From Sipunculus nudus (lineage: Eukaryota > Annelida > Sipuncula > Golfingiida > Sipunculidae), in assembly GCA_026874595.1 (NCBI GenBank), contig CM049307.1, positions 10,317,579 through 10,381,578 on the forward strand: a stretch of 64,000 nucleotides of DNA, in the 5' to 3' direction. The translations under genes and the position numbers were made by a program. Under the pieces are notes generated by a model. The model searched no databases. It saw only the letters and a program-made list of their open reading frames with translations, and was not told where the DNA came from. This document shows positions 36,728 through 48,519 of the stretch, one piece after another. Positions within the stretch are counted from its first letter, which is position 1. Each line of letters starts with the position of its first letter.

Positions 36728-37270
36728 AGTATACTTACTGTCATCTATTCCAGCACATGTTGATTGGCACATGCTATTTATGTTTTCATGAAGTGTCACT
36801 TTAATGCTTTGGATTGTGCATCCTGAATTATAAGATAATTACATTTTTCCAAAATTTACATTTTCCGATATATTAATGATGGAGCACTGACACTGAGTCC
36901 AGCATAATGATTTTTTGGCAGTTATCAATAAATGTAAATAATGATATATACATCAGTATCTCTTGTTTGTATAATGTCACAACTTGACCACAAGCAAAAA
37001 CCTATTTGTTTGTGTACTTACTCTCATCTGTTCCTGACACAAGGTCACAGGGTGATTGGCACATGCTGTTTATGTCTTTATGATCTCACTTTAATGGTTT
37101 GGATTGTGTGTCCTGGATTATGAGTTAATTGGATTTTTTACAAAATGTACAGTTTAAGAGATACACTGATATATAAATGATATTAATGATATAGGACTGA
37201 CTTGGAGTTCCGTTTAATGTATTTTGGCAGTTGTCATTAAATTAAAATGCTGATAAATACAGTATGCCAT
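36728..37270. repeat. diverged tandem duplication, period ~292 bp
   Basis: TGATTGGCACATGCT at 36761 recurs at 37053. Flanking matches include CACTTTAATG(C/G)TTTGGATTGTG and TTTTGGCAGTT(A/G)TCA. The two copies cover about 36728-36975 and 37010-37270 and are clearly diverged. Confidence 0.75.
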
Positions 37271-37468
37271 GTTTATATAATGTTCAGAAGTGACAGGGTG
37301 TCCACAACTTGACCTCAAGCATAAATATCCTGAAAATTCTGATATATTTTTTAAATCCTTGAAAGTACATTAATATAGCAAATTTTGAATATATCCTTGA
37401 TATGTCCATTAATTCAGTCCATTTTCTGGCTACGGAGTGCCTAGATAGTAAAGGCTTGCTTTGAATGT

Positions 37469-37963
37469 TTAAGGGGCATAATCACCTATAAGGCAATTTG
37501 TATTTACATGAAAAATTGCTTCTTCCCTTTAAAATAAATTTGTACCTGCCAGTGTATTGTCCTGAAACCGTTTGCTTACTCCTGTAAACGAGTGTTAAAA
37601 ACAGTGGACCGGGCGCAATAACAGGTGTAAACATAAACACAGCGTATGTTTCGCCCCAGCCACAACTTGTGTCAGTCAGGAGATACCTGACTCACTCGGC
37701 CCCGAAAATGTGATAGAAGTTCCCGCTGAAACACCGCATGTTGTGGCTCACATCGGACCTCCTGTCTCGCGGCCTTGTTATGGTAAACAGACACACATGG
37801 ACTGTGTTTACCTACAAGCCATAACAAGGTGTTAAACAGCCATATGCGAGGTACTGAGATTGTGTGCTGGAATGATTTTGCTGGGACACTTTTGTATAAA
37901 GCAAAACTTAACTGAAAGTGTAAAAGAATAGGCATAATATTGCTCCTGATTATGTCCCTTTAA
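37469..37963. mobile_element. TTAA-ended MITE, copy B
   Basis: It starts TTAAGGGGCATAATCACC and ends TGATTATGTCCCTTTAA, so the ends are better preserved inverted repeats than in copy A. It is 495 bp and alignable end to end with 7881-8377. It is CpG-richer than the surrounding sequence. Confidence 0.75.
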
Positions 37964-39437
37964 CAAGATATCATTATTTTTGCCAACTTAACTTGGGTAT
38001 AAAAAAATAATAATAAAAAAGAAAATTATGAGAGAATCAAACAAGTAAAGGATACTATTAAAAAAAAAGAAAAAAATTTAAAAAGACAATAAAAATGAAA
38101 AATAGAAATGTGGGAACCAAGAATGTATTTATCCAGCTTTGGTTTCATTGTAAATTATGCCAATTTTTTTTTTGAATTAATTTAAGTGGGTTTTACTTTA
38201 CTTTTTAGTAGATATGAGTAATTTTTTTTTATTTGATCTTTTTTGGTTTGAATTATACACAAGCTAGATATCAAGGAGCTAAAAAAAGGGTCACATGATT
38301 CATAAGAGTCACATGATCACATACTAGGAAACCACCCTGTTTTATGTTTGTGACAGCATGAATCTTTATCAATGCCAGATAACAGGTATTATTTATCAGT
38401 CCACAGAAGAAAAAGGTAGCAGTAGATTAGATTCTGTCATGATCCCTGGCATCATCACTGATTAATATACAGGAAAAATCACTTATCAGGTGTCATTCAG
38501 TATTACTCATCAGGGGATCAGAATGGGTAAAATAACACAGTTTATAAAAAAATATATGTGTCAGAAAAATAAGCTCTGAGGCTCATTACTTACCATACAG
38601 AAAATGTAAGTTTCTCAATTACCATGGCTGTTGGCACTTACTTATTTTACTGGCTTGTCCCTACAGCTAGTAGGTCTCACAGCTCTGTATTTTAAATTAA
38701 AATCATGTTATATTCTAATTGATTACTCAGGTGGTTTTTAACATTATAGGATATTTGTGTAAGGGGTGGATTCAGATTTCTTCAAACAAATTTCAGTGAT
38801 TGAATTTAGAAATTAAAGGGGCCTAATCACCTATCTGACCTTTATAAATTAAAGGTATCCCTTGGAGCTTTCTTCTGCAAAGTATGATTGCTAAAATTGG
38901 CCAACAAGTTCTTAAAAGAATGTGACTATAATAATTGATAATGTTTCTAATGTCATGCTTGTTAGTTTGACCAGTGAGCTGGATTATCTTAAGCTCTCTG
39001 CAGGAGCCGATATTTAGTTGGCTCAGGTTGAACTACATGTCCGTGTTCCATGACCTTTACTTCTGTGTGTTCATCAGATATGCCTGTTCATCTACCATTA
39101 CTTTCTTGTTTAAAAATGAAATTTTTAAACTTTTTTTTAATCAAAAGTCAGTTTTAAGCTACAAGAAAATAGTAGAGCGTAGAGGGGAAAAATCTGAGAT
39201 ATTGTCATGTAGTTCAGTATTTCTTGCTGTTACTTGGTGCTTAAAATAGTGAACTTTTTAAAAATTTTAGATTTTCAAAAAAAATATTAAAATATATTCC
39301 AAAAATAAATGTGAATTTTATATATGCATATACCATCAGAAGGCACTCTAGACCAGGTTTAAAATGATATATGCTTTGTGGATCAAATATGAATATGAAA
39401 CAAATTTTGAATTGATTTTAAATGGAGTTTTTTTTTA
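37964..39437. other. anonymous AT-rich sequence with a solo MITE end
   Basis: TTAAAGGGGCCTAATCACC at about 38813-38831 matches the 5' end of the MITE at 37469, but no body follows. The rest is AT-rich and featureless to me. Confidence 0.5.
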
Positions 39438-40912
39438 GCTCAGCTGACTGTAAGTCATCTGAGCTATAGCGATCACCCTTTGGCCTTTGTCCGTCTGTCC
39501 GTCCGTCTGTCTGTCCGTCCGTTAACCTGGCACAAATTGTAACCACTGGACCTAGAAACTTGTAACTTGACATTCTGAAAGGTCCATGAAAAATCTCCTT
39601 GGAAACCAGAAATTAGGCCCCAAAGAACCCCCCAAAATAGTCAAAAATTTCATACAAAAACTTCAAAATATCATTAACTACATCACTGATGGTCATGATT
39701 TTTGGTATACATATTGATCATGAGATGTTTCATCATTTTCTGCAGACTGGTGGCACCACCTGTATTTTTCTATTTTTTTACGAATTTTTTTCTCTATTTT
39801 TAAACCTTTAAAAATGTGAACATCTGTTAACAGGGCACAAATCATAAAGACTGGACCTAGAATATTCATTCTTGACACACGGAGAGACCTATGAAAAGTC
39901 TCGATGGAAACCAGAAATTAGGTCTCTGTTACCCATATCCTTCAAGCTATGGGGCCCCAAAGTACCCCCCCCTCCGAATAGTCAAAAATTTCATACAAAA
40001 ACTTCAAAATCTTATTAACTACATCACTGATGGTTATGATTTTTGGTATACATATTGATCATGAGATGTTTCATCATTTTCTGCAGACTAGTGGCACCAC
40101 CTGTATTTTTCAATTTTTTACAAATTGTTTTCTCTTTTTTCGATACCTTTAAAAATATGAACATATGTTAACAGGGCACATATCTTAAAGACTGGAACCT
40201 GAAATTAGGTCTCTGTTATCCATATCCTTTGAGCTATGGCACTCCAAAGTACAGCTCAGAATAATGGAAAATTTGATACAAAAGCTGAAGTATCTGAACA
40301 ACTAATGCAGAGATCACCATGATTCTTTGCATGGATATTGATTATGGAGTGTGTCATTAGTTTCTGCAGACTGGTGGTGCCACCTATATTTTATTCAAAT
40401 TTTCTAATCGTTTTCTCTATTTTTGAGACCTGTAAGGATGCTGTCATCTGTTAACGTGGCACAAATTGTAACAACTGGACCTCAAATCTTCATTCTTGTC
40501 ATGCAAGGAGGCCCATGAAAAGTGTCTGTGGAAACCTGAAATTAGGTCTCTGTTACCCATATCCTTTAAGCTATAGGACTCTGAAGTATCCCTCATAATA
40601 ATGGAATATTTGATACAAAAGCTGAAGTATCTGAACAACTAATGTAGAGATCACCATGATTCCTTGCATGGATATTGACCATTAAGTCTTTTTATTAGTT
40701 TCTGCAGACTGGTGGAGCCACCTGTATTTTTTTTAAAGTTTACGCATTTTTTCTCTATTTTTGAGATATATATTTACAGACACAGTCTTGGCCTGTTGGT
40801 TAATCTGTTTGATGCTTCAGTTGAATGGGTATATACTACCATTCAGATGATAAAATTTCCTTTTGCAAATCTCTTCTCAGTCAGCTGAGCGCCATGACCC
40901 ATGGGTCACTTG
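39438..40912 (+). mobile_element. Helitron-like element ending in CTTG, ~300-bp tandem core
   Basis: The 5' end is GCTCAGCTGACTG (39438-39450). Its inverted form CAGTCAGCTGAGC lies internally near 40878-40890. It is followed by the palindrome TGACCCATGGGTCA and CTTG (40909-40912) before T. A GTCC/GTCT run is at about 39490-39522. The core has four units of about 285-340 bp, each with a GGCACAAAT-like start (39530, 39833, 40174, 40458). The layout matches the elements at 22539 and 44148 except that the last four bases are CTTG, not CTAG. No coding sequence. Confidence 0.65.
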
Positions 40913-41510
40913 TTTAGGGGGTGCTTTCAAGTTTTATTTTAAAGTTGATACAAAATATGTTTGTTTGAGCATTGCATTTTTACAGGAATATATTTAAATA
41001 ATGTCCACCATAAGAGAGAATCTACAGTACAGACATAAAAATGATGTAATTTATAAAAACCTGGATAATAAACCACACCCACTCCTTTGCTTCATGTGAG
41101 GATGAGATGAAATTAACAGGATATGGTTGGATGCCAGTTTCACTAATGAAACTAACATAGGAAATGTATGTGTTCAGCTGCAGTGCAACAGATAACATGT
41201 TTGGTATGTTTCCAACAGATTTATGTGTGTTACTTTCTAAAGGGCCTTTTTAAGTCTTCCATTCTGACATGGGGTCACCTCTGGTGTGTGTAACTGAGCA
41301 GTGGCCATTTCACAGAGGTGCCCATGAACAGAGGTTTCTCAGTATACATTAAGCTGAACTTCTGTTTTCAGTTCTTATATAGCACTGTGGGTGCCACACC
41401 CTTGGTCATATGAACCTGAGTGTTAGGCATATACATGATAAGGCTTTACTCATTTTAATGAGCTGTGTGTACATGCTGCTTTGCTGATGATATGTTTCTT
41501 ACTGTGACAG
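40913..41510. other. sequence upstream of the signal-peptide exon, no gene supported
   Basis: No exon was recognised before the splice acceptor at 41510. Confidence 0.5.
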
Positions 41511-41581
41511 ACAACCAGCCATGGCTTGTACATGGACAGCTGTCATCACCGCTCTCCTTGTGGCATTCTTCAAGGCTGTGG
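41511..41581 (+). CDS. candidate signal-peptide exon 1a, partial host gene
   Basis: The exon is bounded by an acceptor TTTCTTACTGTGACAG (ending 41510) and a donor G|GTAAGT (after 41581). It opens with ten untranslated bases, then an ATG at 41521 in a strong context (GCCATGG). The first 20 codons give MACTWTAVITALLVAFFKAV, a short N-region followed by a hydrophobic core typical of a signal peptide. The exon ends in phase 1 with a G. A similar exon, also phase 1, lies at 58966-59041, so the two may be alternative first coding exons. Mature-protein exons are not visible in the window, so the product is unknown beyond being probably secreted or membrane-anchored. Confidence 0.6.
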
Positions 41582-43144
41582 GTAAGTACATTTAACCATT
41601 GGTATTTTTATCTCAGGTGAGGTAACTGTAACCTAAAAGATAATCTTAGTCTAACAGTATGCCGGCTATGTGTAGAGGGGTTTCATCTGATTATAGTTCA
41701 AAACCACATAAAGAGAAAATTGTAACACTGTTTAGATATGCTTCATTGTGGTTGTAGACTCCTTAGAAAATTATAACGGAAGCTCTGACCTTAATTTGAT
41801 GAAATGCATCAGTACCTTTTTCTTAGAGGTAATTTTTAAGTGCCATCGAATATTGTATATTAGTCATGTTGGGAAGGCTATATATATCTGTATCTATAAA
41901 AGGCATGGTCATTCCTAAAGCAGAATTCTTTATCATGAACTTGAACACATGGTTTTCTGCCCTTCATGCCATAAAGTGTGAGACTTGGGTGTGATATATC
42001 AGGTATGGTAAGGCCAGTTGTTTGCTATGCACTTGTTACGGTACTCAGAGGTGCTTTTAGGACCAGGAGTGTTTACCCATATAATGTTTTTTTTTTTTTT
42101 TAAAAAAGAGTACTTGCTTGAACTATAATGTTTCAGATGTTCAGATATATTTATTTTGGCTACCTTAATGTTATAACATTATTCTTATAATAGACAATAT
42201 CATGTGCATAACAGGTTGGGTAATAAATAGTGTGTAGGAAATATTTCAGAGTCTGATAGGTTTAATGAAATCTTAAAACCCTGAAAAAAGATGTTTCAGC
42301 CTAAATATCTCTGTAACTCAAGTTCACACAGGTAATCAATATATGGACCAACCATGTTTACCTTTATACTGACTTTATGAACCTTAAATATAAATCAAGG
42401 GATATTTCTGGTGTTAATTATTAATCTAATCATAAACCTGTTGTGTTTAATTGTAGACTTTTACCCAAATATAGCATACATAGTTTTCAATCCTGTCTCT
42501 CATGAGCAATTCTGTTTCAGTCTCTGTCAAGACAGATGATATAATTTGTAAAGTGCAGTATTAGTGATGTGCCCTAGGCATGCTTTTTACACCCTCATTT
42601 GGTAAATTGGGTTGGGTGATTAGAGCCATTATTGCAGGACACATCTCCTTGCCAGTTCTTTACTATTCCTCAGTCATTTTAGTCATTAGATATGACCAGT
42701 ACAGCTGGTATGGCTTGTATAACTTCTGGAACAGGAGGACTCACCTGGTAAGACTGCAGGAAGTCTGACCTGGAGGTCAAACTGTAGCTTATTCTAGACC
42801 TTCTTGTTATGAAGTTAGGGTTCTTGTCGGTCTGACTGTGTATTGCTTCAAGGAGAGGTAGATTTTCCTGACATTCTGTGATGTTATATTACCTATATAT
42901 TACCTCAAGACATGAAAATAATCACCCATTAATGAACCTATTGATAGGTAGCACACATATGATGCTCAGACAGATGCACTGTACACTGTACTCAGACATC
43001 AGTATACACTGTAGGTTCCCAGATTGTGATCTGTATAAAGCTGAGTATTGTCATAGATTTAAGAAAGATATTGCAAAGGGATCACATATAGACAGTGTAG
43101 TCACAGTGGCCTTCAGTTATATGTGCATCTGCATGAGTGATCAG
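41582..43144. other. putative intron sequence, no feature supported
   Basis: It has poly-T/poly-A near 42088-42107. The open frame at 42878-43327 straddles the left edge of the transposon at 43145 and has no recognisable domain, so it is not called. Confidence 0.5.
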
Positions 43145-44824
43145 TATATAAGGCGTAAAAAAAAGTCTTTGTTTCCGGTTACCCGACTGACCCTAGATCG
43201 AAATAAGCAGCCTCTTTCAAGCTATGAACGTGGCCTCCACCGCGAATGTCTGATAGCCGTGACCCGTCTAAGAACGTTGAGATCGTTCAAATTTGCCCTA
43301 AGCCCTGAAAATGTGCATCTTCCGTAAGGCCTCATTAAATGCCCGCTTGTATGCACAGTCGCTACTTCAAGTGAGTGCCATCTTCGGCTATGCAAATGAG
43401 TTGAAATGAACCAATGACATGATGTTTCGTCACTGCATGTAACCGTGGTTACCTATTCGGGTACATATGTACCCGTATTTGTTCAGTAAATGATCACCTG
43501 AACCTGCGCTCGAGCGCCGGCAGCAGTAAAAACGAACGATTTAATAAATGTTGGCCGGTCCTTTAACGAAAAGTTAAACGCAAATTTGGCGGTGACACGT
43601 GGTGATCATTCATTTTTGGCGATATCTTTTTATATAACAGCGGTTAATGATAAGAGCATATTCATAACTGTGATGTCAAATTTTACACCGGCGGATTGCC
43701 GATGTACATTTCTTATTTACTGATGTTATGATCACTTTATTTCCTCCAACTCAATGCGTGTGTACTACATCATGGTTCAACAGTGTCATTTCGCAATTTA
43801 TGAGGGCGAGTGATTGGCCGGCCGCTCATGTTAGCCTAAGAAGGTAAACCTGTCTGATCGCCAATTTTAATTATTTGACAGCGACTAGCTGATCATTCCT
43901 TGAAAGTTATTTCGCTTCACTTCTAATAAGAGATTGAACAAACACCTATTTCTCCAAGATAAAATGGATCTAATGGGTCAATATTTGATTTTACTGCACA
44001 CGGATGGGCACAGATATGCATAAACATAATTCTATTTACCATTTTATTCTGAAAATATGTCGCATAAACTGAATAAAAAAAAAAAAATTCCCGACCTACC
44101 TTCACTATTTTTCTCTGGCATGTAATCGGAAACAAAGACTTTTTTTATGCCCCCGCCACAAAGTGGCCGGGGCAAATAGTTTTACCCATGTCCGTCATTC
44201 CGTCCTTCTGTCCTTCCGAAATCAAACAGTTGTACGGACTTTTTTTCGCAATGCCTGCAGATATTGGCCTGATTTTTTGTGTGTGGGCAGATATAGACCA
44301 GTTACAGATCAAGTTCGCGTTTCGTCCCAGTTGACCTACTTTTGACCGTTTAACGGCTCCTAAACTTAGAAAATTTCATAAAAAATAGAAATTTTCATGA
44401 CAAATACACATGTACGGACTTTTTTTTCGCAATGCCTGCAGATATTGGCCTGATTTTTTTTGTGTGTTGGCAGATAATGACCAGTTACAGATCGAGTTCG
44501 CGTTTTGTCCTGGTTGACCTACTTTTGACCGTTTAACGGCTCCTAAACTTAGAAAATTTCATGAAAAATAGAAATTTTCATAACAAATGCATATGTACTG
44601 ACTTTTTTTCCTCAATGCCTGCATATACTGGCATGATTTTTGGTGTGTTGCTTGATAATGACCCGTTACAGATCGAGTTTGCATTTTGCCCTTGTTGACC
44701 TACTTTTGACCATACGACACCTCCTGAACTTAAAAAATTTTTCAAAATTTTACAAATGTTTCTAATTTGCCCCAGGCGGGGGCATTCGTGTCGTTCCGAC
44801 ACATCTAGTTTTAGGCCTAATATA
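43145..44824. mobile_element. TIR DNA transposon, non-autonomous, with a nested Helitron-like element
   Basis: The left end AAAAAAAAGTCTTTGTTTCC (43157-43176) continues GGTTAC to 43182. It is the inverse of 44122-44146, with one mismatch over 25 bp apart from one A. If the nested element 44148-44808 is removed, the inverted match continues outward: TATATAAGGCGT (43145-43156) pairs with AGGCCTAATATA (44813-44824). The TIR is therefore about 37 bp. The interior is CpG-rich and lacks a transposase. The superfamily is undecided; a TA-type target is possible. Confidence 0.6.
44148..44808 (+). mobile_element. Helitron-like (HINE/pearl-like) element, 3 core units
   Basis: The 5' TGCCCCCGCC (44148-44157), preceded by A, opens a hairpin with GTGGCCGGGGCA (44163-44174). 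Its inverse GGCGGGGGCA is internal at 44775-44784. It is followed by a perfect hairpin GTGTCG-TTC-CGACAC (44788-44802), AT, and CTAG (44805-44808) before T. Three core units of about 181 bp start near 44231, 44411 and 44593. The same family is at 60059-61241. Confidence 0.75.
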
Positions 44825-45984
44825 ATTGTACGCTCTGTAGTATGCAGTACATCTAAATTGTTTTCATAAGTATGCAGGGTTTTTTTTATGGACAACCTTT
44901 TGATTGCCTCTTTTGATACTGCAGGGCACCATTAATAAAATGTATTGCCAATTGAATATATTTAAGCTGCCTCCACTGACCTGACCCTGGGTCTCTGCCG
45001 AGAAATGTGGTTATATTTCCAGCCACAAATCACCTTAATCAGTCTTAAATAGACTAATTTGCAGATGTGCATGCATAAACACATGAAAATGTTCATACTT
45101 ATAAAGAGAAATGCAAAGTTTTGCACACTACAAACTATGGTTGCCAACCAGATCTGTGGATACATGGAACCACACCTTAAAATTTGTAGAAATCAGAGAA
45201 TTAAAGGCAGATAAATATATTGATGTATCTACATAAATCAGTATTTCTCAACATGTGGCTCATAAACAAGTATGTGTTGAAATGGATTTTAAAGTCTGTA
45301 ACCTGGCATTGGTTCTCCTTATTCTTTTATTGTAAAGACATGGCCATGACAGCTTGAAATGTGTGACATCTAAAAGCTGTTTTGCTAAATTACTTTTGTT
45401 TGATGTGTTATTATCAAGCTTAACAGATTAAAATATAAATGGGAGTGCTTTACCCTTTCTGCCTTTTCTCTGGAGAAACATGGTTCTGACAGCTTGAAAT
45501 GGTATTTGACATTTAAAATAATAGTTTTGATGAATCATTGCGTTTGTTTTTATATCGAGCTGAACATGTTTAGTACTAATAGAGAAGGAGTGCTTTACCA
45601 CAAAGACATTTATTCAGACAAATGACACACAATCAAAGAAACATGGAGTCATGCTTCAATACTTGAGCGTCCAGTATCACTTTAAGCATTTTATAAAGTA
45701 ATGTACTGGAGTGGATCGATCAGTATACTCAGTATATCAGCCCTACAGAGAACTGGACTGGTCATGCTATTAACTCTTTCCTTGACTAGACTGCTAATTC
45801 ACCACAATTACTGTTGATGATCACTGCTATTTGCAGAGCTGTCTGTATTGTGCCATAAGTTAGTTCTTATTACTGGCTGCTCAGGCCTGCTCAGGCAGGT
45901 ATACTCCGGTTTTTACAGGCAACTCAAGGTTATTATGGGATATGACAAATCTGAATCTATAAGGAGATTTTGATTGTCTTATGA
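44825..45984. other. anonymous AT-rich sequence, no gene supported
   Basis: No gene or repeat structure could be supported. Confidence 0.5.
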
Positions 45985-46820
45985 AACTACAGGGATAACT
46001 GTAATTATCTCTGTTATGAAACTGCTGGGATAACCATGATTATCTCAGTTATGGAATTGCTGGGATGACTATGATTTTCTCAGTTATGAAACTGCTGAAA
46101 TGACTGATAATCTCAGTTATGAAACTGCTGGGATGACTATGATTATCTCAGTTATGGAATTGCTGGGATGACTATGATTATCTCAGTTATGAAACTGCTG
46201 GGATGACTATGATTATCTCAGTTATGAAGCTGCTGGGATGACTGATTAACTCAGTTATGGAATTGCTGGGATGACTATGATTATCACAGTTATGGAACTG
46301 CTGGGATGACTATGGTTATTTCTGTTATGAAGCTGCTGGGATAACCATGATTATCTCAGTTATGGAATTGCTGGGATGACTATGATTATCTCAGTTATAA
46401 AACTGCTGGGATGACTATGATTATCTCAGTTATGAAGCTGCTGGGATGACTGATTATCTCAGTTATGGAATTGCTGGGATGACTATGATTATCACAGTTA
46501 TGGAACTGCTGGGATGACTATGATTATCTTAGTTATGGAACTGCTGGGATGACTGATTATCTCAGTGATGGAACTGCTGGGATGACTATGACTATCTCAG
46601 TTATGGAACTGCTCGGATGACTTTGATAATCTCAGTTATGAAACTGCTGGGATGACTATGATTATCTTAGTTATGAAACTGCTGGGATGACTGATTATCT
46701 CAGCGATGGAACTGCTGGGATGACTATGACTATCTCAGTGATGGAACTGCTGGGATGACTATGATTATCTCAGTTATGAAACTGCTTGGATGACTATGAT
46801 TATCTCAGTTATGAAACTCC
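45985..46820. repeat. ~35-bp minisatellite, about 24 units
   Basis: Units of the type GAACTGCTGGGATGACTATG followed by ATTATCTCAGTTAT repeat about every 35 bp. Several units lack three or four bases in the ACTATG segment. Units differ by point changes, so the array is older than the 62-bp satellite. Confidence 0.93.
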
Positions 46821-46892
46821 TCAAGAGGCTTTTTTCGTCTCATCCTCATTCATTAAGTGGTACATAACTGGTTGATTAGACATCTGTTTGTT

Positions 46893-47383
46893 GTATATTC
46901 CCTATTTTGTTGTACACTCCCTATTTTGTTGTACACTCCCTCTTTTGTTGTAAACTCCCTCTTTTGTTATACACTCCCTATTTTGTTGTACATCCCCTAT
47001 TTTGTTGTACACTCCCTATTTTGTTGTATATTCCCTTTTTTCTTGTACACTTACAATTTTGTTGTACACTCCCTATTTTGTTGTACACTCACTATTTTGT
47101 TGTTACACTCACTATTTTGTTGTACACTCCCTATTTTGTTGTACACTCTCTATTTGTTGTATATTCCCTATTTTGTTGTACACTCCCTATTTTGTTGTAT
47201 ATTCCCTATTTTGTTGTATATTCCCTATTTTGCTGTACACTCACTATTTTGTTGTACACTCCCTATTTGTTGTATATTTCCTATTTTGTTGTACACTCAC
47301 TATTTTGTTGTTTATTCCCTATTTTGTTGTATATTCCCTATTTTGTTGTACACTCACTATTTTGTTGTACACTCCCTATGCTG
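46893..47383. repeat. ~19-bp minisatellite, about 26 units
   Basis: The unit CACTCCCTATTTTGTTGTA and close variants repeat through this interval. All three plus-strand frames stay open because the unit has no stop in most registers. The predicted peptides are repeats of Phe, Cys, Tyr, Leu and Val and are not taken as genes. Confidence 0.93.
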
Positions 47384-48519
47384 TGCTCATGTGATAATCA
47401 TCTTTCTCTAAGTCATTCCATTTACATCCTGTTGGAAATAGTTTTGATGTTGAAGTCCAAATGTACTTTTATAAAGGAATTAATCAGTGTTGACAAAAGA
47501 TGTAAAACATTGAAGTGATGTGTAATAACTGAACATGTCTGTTAAAAAATACTGACAAAGCATTAATGAGTCCACCTTGATGGAAATAGGATTACCAGCC
47601 TGTCAGAACACTGTCGCGACTGGCATATTAAATGGAAAAAAATTAAGAATTTAATATGGAAAAATGCCAAAGGTCAATTTTTATGACAGGCTTCACAATT
47701 CTGTCATTAAATTTCTTTTTGGTTTACAGAAAGCTTGGCAAATAGAGTTTAATCACCTTGTCAGAGGATTTAAGATGCTTCAGCACAATATAAATAAAGT
47801 AATATCACATAATTGTGATTAGGTTGGCCTCAGCTTATCTCACTTGGAAGTTATGGCACCAGGGTGGCACAAATAGACAAATATAAATCATAAAAATGGG
47901 TCTTATTCCATCAGTGGGGCTGATGTCAATAAAAAAAAATATGACAAGAAAATAGGGCAGTATCCCTGGATCACTGTTTATCTACTGGGGTCTTGTGGGG
48001 TTTTTGCTGAGTACTGCTAACCGAGGGAAAGTGTTATTAAATAATCTAGCCATTAGCATCATTTAGCTGTTTATCCCCAGGGATTAGGGATGAACCTTGA
48101 AGGTCAGAGGTCATAGGAGCACAGCAGGTATTGGAGAACTGTTCCATGAACTCCTTCCATTAGCACTATCATGTTAATGTCTTAATGATAAAAGGAAGTA
48201 GACCATAAGTTTGCTTGTAATTTGTTTTTAAATAGTGATTACTGAATTATGATCAGATTTTTTTTTTTAACTTTAAATGTGTAAATCCTTTGCAAATTTT
48301 GAAAAGTTGAAAATCAAAAACTATTTTTCTTCCCAGGTATGACCTCTACAGATCAGCAGTGTACTATCTGTTTATTTAATTTAAAAAAACTCTGATGCTG
48401 ATTATGTATTTTTCCAATTCATGTTTTGGTATCAGTTCTTGGCAATATGCACTAACAAGTTTGGAATGAACAAACTGAATGGCTGGGGTTGGCTAAAGGA
48501 AGAAATGTTCATATTGTTT
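47384..48519. other. anonymous AT-rich sequence, no gene supported
   Basis: No gene or repeat structure could be supported. Confidence 0.5.

Noticed and set aside
42878-43327. 149-codon plus-strand frame
   Set aside because: It crosses the left edge of the TIR transposon at 43145, so it is a chance frame spanning two unrelated sequences.
46857-47518. Three overlapping plus-strand frames of up to 203 codons
   Set aside because: They are translations of a 19-bp repeat in all three registers, so openness reflects unit composition rather than coding.
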